From an uncultured Mucispirillum sp. (GTDB lineage: Bacteria; Chrysiogenota; Deferribacteres; Deferribacterales; Mucispirillaceae): a stretch of 9,509 nt of DNA. How positions within the stretch are numbered: the first letter of the stretch is position 1; each line of letters starts with the position of its first letter. The notes beneath the pieces were generated by a model. The model made no database searches. It saw nothing but the letters and a program-made list of their open reading frames with translations, and was not told where the DNA came from. Below, in pieces: positions 1 through 4,417 of this stretch. The position numbers and the translations under genes are program-made. The stretch lies in the NCBI GenBank assembly GCA_945929285.1, contig CAMEOC010000021.1:1-9509 (forward strand), given 5' to 3'.

Positions 1-168
1 CATCAATAAGTTTATTTTCTTCTTTTTTCATAACAGCACCATTTATATATTCAGCTCTTATATGTATATACTAATAGCAACTGAATTAGTGATATAGGCT
101 AGTTTTATAAAAATTTTTAAAAATGTATAAAAGTCTATAAATATATTGAAATTTTTATAAAAACTTTT

Positions 169-206
169 ATTGCTTTATAATTTTTTAAAAAAAATTATAA
201 AGCAAT
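169..206. repeat. 18-bp perfect inverted repeat, AT-rich (cruciform or terminator-like)
   Basis: The arms at 169-186 and 189-206 are exact reverse complements separated by two bases; the left arm begins ATTGCTTTATAA. The inner part is A6/T6. Either strand would give a hairpin, but there is no separate U-tract after the stem, so it is not a textbook terminator. It may be an extruding cruciform, a protein-binding palindrome or a bidirectional terminator between divergent units. Confidence 0.6.
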
Positions 207-221
207 TTACAGGCAAGATAG

Positions 222-241
222 GTGAATGTGACCACATTCAC
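222..241. repeat. Perfect inverted repeat GTGAATGTG-AC-CACATTCAC
   Basis: Two 9-base arms are separated by two bases. It stands out because it is far more GC-rich than its surroundings and lies 75 nt before the start of the mobC-like gene. Candidate roles are an operator for the ribbon-helix-helix product or the inverted repeat next to an oriT nick site. There is no direct proof of either. Confidence 0.55.
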
Positions 242-278
242 GGAAAACAATTCGCATAAATGCTCTAGTTTTATCTTG

Positions 279-295
279 GTTCTTTTGAAAAGAAC
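279..295. promoter_or_regulatory. Operator-like palindrome GTTCTTTT-G-AAAAGAAC before mobC-like gene
   Basis: It has two perfect 8-base arms around a single central G. It ends two bases before the purine-rich ribosome binding site (AAGGGGG, 298-304) of the mobC-like gene, so a bound protein or an RNA hairpin here would directly affect expression of that gene. Autorepression by the ribbon-helix-helix product is the simplest reading, by analogy with other relaxosome accessory proteins. Confidence 0.4.
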
Positions 296-315
296 GAAAG
301 GGGGATATTTTTATT

Positions 316-657
316 ATGAATAAAAAAGATAGGTGGTTTAAATTACGATTATCAGAAGAAGAAAGGGAGCTTTTAAAAAGCAAGGTTGAAAAAGTCGGCT
401 ATATTACACAGTCGGACTTTATCCGTAAGCTAATAACAGATAGTCAAATACATTCTAATTTAGATAAGATTAAATTGAATGATATTAGACGGCTTGCTGG
501 ATTGCTTGGTAAAAATACAGGGCTTTTGAAAATGTATATTATGGAGCTTGAAGAGCCTAATAAAAAAATGATTGATAAAATTATCAGTGATAATGAAAAA
601 ATAAAGCAGGACATAAAGCAGGTATTAGCACAGATAAAAGCAAAATTTAATATATAA
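316..657 (+). CDS. MobC-like ribbon-helix-helix relaxosome accessory protein
   Basis: The product is a 113-residue, lysine-rich protein. Residues 6-12 (RWFKLRL) fit the DNA-contacting beta strand of a ribbon-helix-helix fold. Helix A covers about 13-27 (SEEERELLKSKVEKV), and helix B about 31-40 (TQSDFIRKLI) with the family-typical S-x-F-I-R pattern. Residues 57-73 contain LGKNTGLLK, resembling the conserved I-G-N-N-(I/L) helix of MobC proteins, and the C-terminus is a charged helix. MobC-type proteins bind near oriT and help the relaxase nick; they also often repress their own promoter. The start is supported by AAGGGGG 11 nt upstream, slightly long spacing. No relaxase follows, so it is an orphan in this window and may act on a helper relaxase or as a plain transcriptional regulator. 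Confidence 0.75.
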   Translation: MNKKDRWFKLRLSEEERELLKSKVEKVGYITQSDFIRKLITDSQIHSNLDKIKLNDIRRLAGLLGKNTGLLKMYIMELEEPNKKMIDKIISDNEKIKQDIKQVLAQIKAKFNI

Positions 658-683
658 AATTTTAGCCGCTAAAATTTTATATA
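651..683. repeat. Palindrome copy 1: 16-bp arms around one base, 22-nt core shared with 1164-1185
   Basis: The arms 651-666 and 668-683 are perfect reverse complements around C667, with the centre TTAGCCGCTAA. The palindrome overlaps the TAA stop of the mobC-like gene (655-657). The core 656-677 is repeated exactly at 1164-1185 in the same orientation. As RNA it would form a stable stem just after the mobC-like stop, so it may end that transcript, but there is no U-tract. Being duplicated, it is more likely a protein-binding or recombination site. Confidence 0.65.
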
Positions 684-688
684 CTTGC

Positions 689-707
689 CTGCTTAATCGT
701 TAAGCAG
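689..707. repeat. Short hairpin CTGCTTAA-TCG-TTAAGCAG
   Basis: Two perfect 8-base arms flank a 3-base loop, six bases after the first large palindrome. On the plus strand it is followed by no T-run, so terminator activity is doubtful. It may act with the preceding palindrome to insulate the mobC-like transcript from the toxin promoter. Confidence 0.4.
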
Positions 708-772
708 CTTAACATAAACATTTGAAAATACTAAAAAAGCATTGTGCATTATCTAGGGATAAGTATTTTTAC

Positions 773-801
773 TTGTAATTTTTTATTTTTTGGTGTTTAT
801 T
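773..801 (+). promoter_or_regulatory. Candidate sigma-70 promoter of the toxin mRNA
   Basis: TTGTAA (773-778) and TTTATT (796-801) are separated by 17 bases, giving a predicted start near 808 and a leader of about 86 nt before the toxin ATG. The -10 box is imperfect and the region is T-rich, so other choices are possible. A long structured leader is usual for type I toxin mRNAs, which fits this placement. Confidence 0.35.
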
Positions 802-894
802 CTTCTATGGCTATTTAGTTGAATGGTCTGCACAGGTGCGACTGGGTCGGTTGGTTCTCTTTTCTCAACTTTAAATGATAGAAAGGAGTAGCCT

Positions 895-972
895 ATGATA
901 TATGAAAATCATATCACATATTCATTATGTGTGCTTTTTTTAGCAGTCATAATTTTTTACATAAAAAAATAA
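895..972 (+). CDS. 25-residue hydrophobic peptide, putative type I toxin
   Basis: This is a short reading frame with a textbook ribosome binding site (AAAGGAG at 882-888, six bases before ATG). The peptide is polar at residues 1-9 (MIYENHITY), strongly hydrophobic from about 10 to 23 (SLCVLFLAVIIFYI), and ends in two lysines, i.e. one membrane segment with a cationic tail. The stop codon lies inside the left arm of a strong hairpin (966-1002), and a well-formed opposing promoter drives an RNA towards it. Small hydrophobic peptide, strong SD, stop inside a bidirectional terminator and a convergent antisense RNA is the architecture of TxpA/RatA-like and related holin-like type I systems of Gram-positive bacteria. 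Such toxins insert into the membrane and arrest growth; here they may stabilise the element. I do not recognise the exact peptide family, so the toxin call rests on architecture. Confidence 0.65.
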   Translation: MIYENHITYSLCVLFLAVIIFYIKK

Positions 973-1056
973 CCACTCAGTTACCGGCTAAGTGGTTATT
1001 TTAGTTTGCTTTAAACTGAATAGCCAGCGAGGACTGCCAACCCAGTCCCCTGTGCT
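963..1056 (-). ncRNA. Putative antitoxin RNA, antisense to the 3' end of the toxin mRNA
   Basis: Transcription from the minus-strand promoter at 1091-1063 should begin near 1056 and read left through a hairpin at 1048-1031 (GGACTG, six-base loop, CAGTCC), a small AGTTT/AAACT stem at 1017-1003 and finally the strong stem 1002-966, followed by seven U residues (969-963). This gives an RNA of about 94 nt. It overlaps the last codons and the 3' end of the toxin mRNA by roughly 40 nt, as RatA does to txpA. No reading frame with a ribosome binding site is apparent in it, so it most likely acts as RNA by pairing with toxin mRNA. Confidence 0.6.
966..1002. terminator. Bidirectional intrinsic terminator shared by toxin mRNA and antitoxin RNA
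   Basis: The 12-base arms AAAATAACCACT (966-977) and AGTGGTTATTTT (991-1002) are perfect reverse complements around a 13-base loop. On the minus strand the stem runs into seven Ts, a strong terminator; on the plus strand the T-run is only four bases within the stem and is weaker. The toxin stop codon (970-972) lies in the left arm. Confidence 0.8.
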
Positions 1057-1062
1057 ACTCTT

Positions 1063-1091
1063 AATATAATCAATATTTCATATAATTTCAA
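1063..1091 (-). promoter_or_regulatory. Strong sigma-70 promoter of the antitoxin RNA
   Basis: Read on the minus strand, TTGAAA (1091-1086) and TATATT (1068-1063) are separated by exactly 17 bases, each one base off consensus. It is the best-matching promoter in this part of the window. It points at the toxin gene, with no gene of its own in front, which supports an antisense RNA. An antitoxin promoter stronger than that of the toxin is what type I systems need. Confidence 0.7.
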
Positions 1092-1133
1092 GTCCTTTTT
1101 TACTAACACCAGATAAAAAAATAATTCTTATTG

Positions 1134-1146
1134 GCAAATTATTTGC
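1134..1146. promoter_or_regulatory. Small palindrome GCAAAT-T-ATTTGC upstream of the recombinase
   Basis: A perfect 6-base inverted repeat with a single central base lies 64 nt before the recombinase start. It overlaps a weak candidate -35 box (TTGGCA, 1131-1136). It could be an operator, but no convincing -10 box sits at the right distance, so the recombinase promoter is not settled. Confidence 0.25.
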
Positions 1147-1163
1147 TTATCTACTAACTCTAA

Positions 1164-1185
1164 AAAATTTTAGCCGCTAAAATTT
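1164..1185. repeat. Palindrome copy 2 (22-nt direct repeat of 656-677)
   Basis: This is identical over 22 bases to the core of the palindrome at 651-683, in the same orientation, with 10-base perfect arms (1165-1174 and 1176-1185) around C1175. It ends 24 bases before the recombinase ATG. The two copies lie 508 bases apart and enclose the complete toxin-antitoxin module. Confidence 0.65.
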
Positions 1186-1209
1186 ATATGATTTTTTGGA
1201 GTATTTAAA

Positions 1210-2109
1210 ATGGATAGTTTAGAAATATTACAACAAATAAATATTTTATCATCTGCAATTTTATCAAATTTTAATTCTATTACATTAAAAAAGTATATAG
1301 AAGACTATTATATACCTTTTCAAAAAAACGCTAAAAAAGAAAAGAATTTTAAAGATTTAGCAGGTAAATTAAATATAATTCTATCATATGATTTTGTATA
1401 TAAAAATATAGCTGATATAACAGAAAATGATATTATAAATTTCTTTCATCTTTTAAGAAATGATAGGAAGATATCACAGGCAACGCAAAATAGATATAGA
1501 ACTTGTTTAAATCATATCTTTAATACAGCGATGAAAGACAGAATAGTTAATTACAACCCAGTAAAATATATTAAGCGATATAAAGAAAAAAACAGGGATA
1601 GAGCTTTAAGTAAAACTGAAATAAAAGCACTACTTGAAGCCTGCAAGCAAAGCAGGAATGAAGAATTATACTATATTGTACTTACTGCCTTATATACTGG
1701 TATGAGATACAGCAATATAGTAAATATGAAGAAATCAAATATAAAAAATAATGTCTACCAGCTTGACGGATGCGAAACAAAATCAGGCAAAAGCCAGCTT
1801 ATATATTTACATCAAGATTTACTAAATGAATTAAATAACTATATGCAGGTAAACAGTATTAATGATTGCCTTTTTAAAACAAAAAGGGTCAAGCGGTCAT
1901 TTAAAACTGCTTTACTTAAAGCAGGTATAGAAAATTTTAGATTTCACGATTTAAGGCGAACATTTGCAACTACATTGCTGTATAATGATGTGAATATTAA
2001 AACCATTCAAAATATGTTAGGTCATAGCTCAATTATGATGACAGAGCGATATTTAGCAAATGACAGCAAAAAAGAGCTTGACGCAATTAATAAATTATGC
2101 TTTATTTAA
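1210..2109 (+). CDS. Tyrosine recombinase (phage-type integrase)
   Basis: The 299-residue product has the two-domain layout of the lambda-integrase family: a core-binding (SAM-like) domain at about 25-120 and a catalytic domain at about 130-295. Catalytic residues are visible in order: R166 in TGMRYSN, a lysine in the beta-hairpin (K191 or K194 of TKSGKS), H246 and R249 in HDLRRTFAT, H272 in LGHSS, and the nucleophile Y281 in TERYLA, nine residues after H272 as expected. The set appears complete, so the enzyme should be active. It cuts and rejoins DNA through a 3'-phosphotyrosyl bond at attachment sites. The start is supported by GGAG at 1198-1201, eight bases before ATG. It lies beside a tRNA-Arg fragment, its presumed target. 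No excisionase is recognisable; the MobC-like protein could in principle fill that role. Confidence 0.92.
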   Translation: MDSLEILQQINILSSAILSNFNSITLKKYIEDYYIPFQKNAKKEKNFKDLAGKLNIILSYDFVYKNIADITENDIINFFHLLRNDRKISQATQNRYRTCLNHIFNTAMKDRIVNYNPVKYIKRYKEKNRDRALSKTEIKALLEACKQSRNEELYYIVLTALYTGMRYSNIVNMKKSNIKNNVYQLDGCETKSGKSQLIYLHQDLLNELNNYMQVNSINDCLFKTKRVKRSFKTALLKAGIENFRFHDLRRTFATTLLYNDVNIKTIQNMLGHSSIMMTERYLANDSKKELDAINKLCFI

Positions 2110-2215
2110 ATTGTCTAGTAAATTAAGGATGTGAACTATGATTTTTCCATAACAGATCACCCAACATATTATATTATAATCAAGGTATAAGAAGTATAGC
2201 TTTATAGGGACATCG

Positions 2216-2258
2216 CCTTCTAAGCCGTGGGTCTGAGGTTCGAATCCTCATGGGCACG
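2216..2258 (+). other. attR candidate: 3' fragment of tRNA-Arg(UCU) gene
   Basis: The segment contains the anticodon loop CTTCTAA (2217-2223, anticodon TCT at 2219-2221), the 3' strand of the anticodon stem GCCGT, a five-base variable loop, a perfect T arm (TGAGG, TTCGAAT, CCTCA; 2234-2250), the acceptor 3' strand TGGGCAC and discriminator G2258. CCA is not encoded. Upstream of the loop the sequence no longer forms D arm or acceptor 5' strand, and the anticodon stem is only partly matched. It is therefore a truncated copy, not a working tRNA. Tyrosine recombinases often cross over at the anticodon loop, exactly where tRNA similarity starts here. Confidence 0.85.
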
Positions 2259-2264
2259 CTTTTT

Positions 2265-2294
2265 AAGCTCACTATTTTCATAGTGAGCTTTTTT
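2265..2294 (+). terminator. Intrinsic terminator after the tRNA-Arg fragment
   Basis: AAGCTCACTAT (2265-2275) pairs perfectly with ATAGTGAGCTT (2280-2290) around a TTTC loop and is followed by TTTTTT (two of them in the stem). It starts seven bases after the tRNA discriminator, so it is probably the chromosomal terminator of the original tRNA gene, left behind by the insertion. It now also insulates the DUF262 operon from the recombinase. Confidence 0.85.
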
Positions 2295-2352
2295 ATTGTC
2301 TTTTTTTCATAAGTATGCCACCTATTATCGCAAGGATAGTATTATAATGTTA

Positions 2353-2380
2353 TTGTAATATCTACTATTTTATGTATAAT
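2353..2380 (+). promoter_or_regulatory. Sigma-70 promoter of the DUF262 operon
   Basis: TTGTAA (2353-2358) and a perfect TATAAT (2375-2380) are separated by 16 bases, 28 bases before the first DUF262 start codon. The predicted start near 2387 leaves a leader of about 22 nt with AAGGTGA (2398-2404) as the ribosome binding site. No operator palindrome overlaps it, which suggests steady low-level expression. Confidence 0.65.
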
Positions 2381-2408
2381 AAACAATGCAATATAAAAAG
2401 GTGATAAT

Positions 2409-4415
2409 ATGGCAGAGAATAATAATTTAGTTCTAAAAAAAATCAGTAATTTATCAAACCTTAACTTTTTTATTCCATCTTTTCAAAGGGGCTATAGATG
2501 GGATATTATGCAGGTGGAAGATTTACTTAATGATATTAAAGAATATATTGATATGGAAAATAAAGAAAGCTTTTTATGCCTGCAACCTATTGTAGTTTAT
2601 GAAAAAGAAGGTAAATATGTAGTAATAGATGGCCAGCAGCGGCTTACAACTATTGCTATAATAAAGTATTACTTATTTAAACAACTTGATTATAATATTG
2701 AATATGAGAAAAATATAGATAATAACTCTTATAAAAATTATAAAAACTTATATACCATATTATCTAATGCTGTGGAGAAGATAACAAAAAAAATAAATGC
2801 ATTTATTATAAAATATGAACTACATGATTATTTAAAACAAGATAATATTAATACAATAGATGAATTATTAAAAAATTTAGACTCCAATAAAGCTAATCAT
2901 AAACTTCTAATATCTTTAACAAATGAACTTTTATCAGAAAAATGCTCACTAGATGAATACCACATTATACTCTCATACTTAGTAATAGCTTATTACTTTA
3001 ATAAAAATTGTGAATATAAAGACAAATTTAATAATCTTTTTACATCAATTGATGGTAATGATTCTATACAATTGATTTGGTATAATGTAACAGATGAAAT
3101 CACAAAGAGTGAGCAAAAAGATGGAAAAGAAGAAACTAAAATTATTGAAACAAAGGCCATAGAAATTTTTACAAGATTAAATATTGGTAAAATACCACTA
3201 ACAGATGCAGAGCTTATTAAGGCACTTTTTCTTAAAAAAGATAATTTTAAAGAAAGTGAAATAGATAAAAAACTTCATATTGCATATAAATGGGACGAAA
3301 TAGAAAAAACATTAAATAATGATACTTTTTGGTATTTTATAAGTAATAAAAATGAAAATGAAATTAAAAAAAGAAATAGAATAGAATTAATATTAGAACT
3401 TGCAATAGATACGCAAAATGGTAAAAATCACGAGTTATTTAAAGAATATGAAAACCAATTTAGACAAATAAATAATGAGAACAAAGACAATAAAAATAAT
3501 CTTGATAATCTTGATAATCTTTGGCAAAAAATAGAAGAATGTTTTATGACATTAAACGAATGGTATAATGATAATGAAATGTATCATTATGTAGGTTTTC
3601 TCTTAAATAATAAACTTGAATCAATAGAAAATATATATATATGTGATAATATTAAAAATAAAGTAATAGAAAAAATTAAAACAAAAATAAGTAATGATAT
3701 AAATGAAATAAATAATTATACTTTTTATGATAATAAAGAACAAATAGAACTAATTTTATTTTTTTCAAATATTTACGAAACGATTTGTTCTAATCAGGCA
3801 CACAATAGCAACGGTTCTATAACCACAACAATAATAAATAGATTTCCATTCAATCTATATGTTCAAGAGAAATTTGATGTAGAACATATCTCTCCTCAAA
3901 CCGAAAATCCATTAAATCACAAAGAAGAGCGTATTTTATGGTTTAAAGAGTCATATGCTTACCTAAATAACATAAATTTTAGTGATATAAATGATAAAGA
4001 AATAAAAGATAATTTAACAGAAGAACATATTAAAAACATATATGAAAATGAAGATAAAAATAATATTATTTTTAGTGATGATAAGTGGAGTATTGTCTAT
4101 GACTATATCATTAAAGTAGACCAACAGAATGAATTACAATGCAAAAATGAAGAACAATATATAGGTAATCTTGTTTTACTTCCTAGTGATATTAATCGTT
4201 CGTATAAAAATGCACTATTTGGAGTTAAAAGAGAACATATCATAAAGGATGAGGCAGAATATAATAGGTTTATTCCCATCGTAACTAAACATGCTTTTTT
4301 AAAATATTACAGTGACAATACAATAAATTTTTGGACAGATAAAGATGCACAACTATTGAGAGAAAAAACAATCAATAATTTAGCATCATTCTTAGGAATT
4401 AATAAGGGAGTGTGA
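2409..4415 (+). CDS. DUF262-DUF1524 protein, GmrSD/SspE-like nuclease
   Basis: The 668-residue product has the GmrS-type DUF262 domain at the N-terminus: FIPSFQRGYRW at 21-31, the nucleotide-handling motif DGQQRLTT at 74-81 and the FTRLNIGKIPLTDAELIK block at 254-271. The C-terminal part matches DUF1524, the HNH/His-Me nuclease of GmrD: DVEHISPQ at 490-497 with H493 as candidate general base, then IGNLVLLPSDINRSYKNALF at 585-604 with N587, N596 and N601. In known relatives (GmrSD, SspE) DUF262 binds and hydrolyses NTP or senses modified DNA and the HNH domain cuts or nicks DNA; the substrate here is unknown. About 200 residues between the domains are low-complexity, Asn/Lys-rich and helical. 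It is co-transcribed with the next gene. Very AT-rich coding suggests recent transfer. An A8 run at 2435-2442 is a possible slippage site. Confidence 0.88.
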   Translation: MAENNNLVLKKISNLSNLNFFIPSFQRGYRWDIMQVEDLLNDIKEYIDMENKESFLCLQPIVVYEKEGKYVVIDGQQRLTTIAIIKYYLFKQLDYNIEYEKNIDNNSYKNYKNLYTILSNAVEKITKKINAFIIKYELHDYLKQDNINTIDELLKNLDSNKANHKLLISLTNELLSEKCSLDEYHIILSYLVIAYYFNKNCEYKDKFNNLFTSIDGNDSIQLIWYNVTDEITKSEQKDGKEETKIIETKAIEIFTRLNIGKIPLTDAELIKALFLKKDNFKESEIDKKLHIAYKWDEIEKTLNNDTFWYFISNKNENEIKKRNRIELILELAIDTQNGKNHELFKEYENQFRQINNENKDNKNNLDNLDNLWQKIEECFMTLNEWYNDNEMYHYVGFLLNNKLESIENIYICDNIKNKVIEKIKTKISNDINEINNYTFYDNKEQIELILFFSNIYETICSNQAHNSNGSITTTIINRFPFNLYVQEKFDVEHISPQTENPLNHKEERILWFKESYAYLNNINFSDINDKEIKDNLTEEHIKNIYENEDKNNIIFSDDKWSIVYDYIIKVDQQNELQCKNEEQYIGNLVLLPSDINRSYKNALFGVKREHIIKDEAEYNRFIPIVTKHAFLKYYSDNTINFWTDKDAQLLREKTINNLASFLGINKGV

Positions 4416-4417
4416 TA

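Larger units (their letters stand above)
1..315. other. AT-rich, palindrome-dense non-coding leader upstream of mobC-like gene
   Basis: No convincing complete gene is seen here. The stretch 100-206 is almost pure A+T, with two near-identical 16-nt blocks (103-118 and 153-168, 15 of 16 bases equal) set exactly 50 nt apart. It is followed by three separate perfect inverted repeats (listed individually) and a short GCAT-AA-ATGC palindrome at 254-263. Dense inverted repeats immediately upstream of a mobC-type gene are the usual setting of a plasmid oriT or of an autoregulatory operator. I cannot identify a known nic site, so the oriT reading is inference only. Confidence 0.4.
1..2258. mobile_element. 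Right end of an integrated, tRNA-Arg-targeting mobile element
   Basis: The segment combines a MobC-like DNA-binding protein, a type I toxin-antitoxin module, a tyrosine recombinase and, 107 nt after the recombinase stop, a 3' tRNA-Arg fragment. A recombinase lying next to a tRNA fragment is the classic layout of genomic islands and integrative mobilizable elements. The fragment keeps the tRNA 3' half followed by a terminator and lacks the 5' half, so the element lies to its left and the reconstituted full tRNA gene should sit at the other end, outside the window. The left boundary is not visible. No relaxase, replication protein or phage structural gene is present here, so it could be a mobilizable element, a satellite or a decayed ICE. 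Confidence 0.55.

Noticed and set aside
1..31. Possible start of a minus-strand gene (ATG at 31, reading M-K-K-E-E-N-K-L-I-D off the left edge)
   Set aside because: Only ten codons are visible, the upstream ribosome site is at best a weak GGTG, and such Lys/Glu-rich frames are common in AT-rich DNA. It may be real, but it cannot be supported from this window.
100..206. CRISPR-like or iteron array in the AT-rich leader
   Set aside because: Only two similar 16-nt blocks are present, composed of A/T runs that recur by chance in such DNA; there is no regular unit and no replication gene nearby.
651..683. Simple rho-independent terminator of the mobC-like gene
   Set aside because: The stem is mostly A/T with no following U-tract, and an exact 22-nt copy lies elsewhere before another gene, so a terminator alone does not explain it.
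2216..2258. A working tRNA-Arg gene
   Set aside because: The acceptor 5' strand and D arm are missing and the anticodon stem is only partly matched upstream, so it is a fragment.
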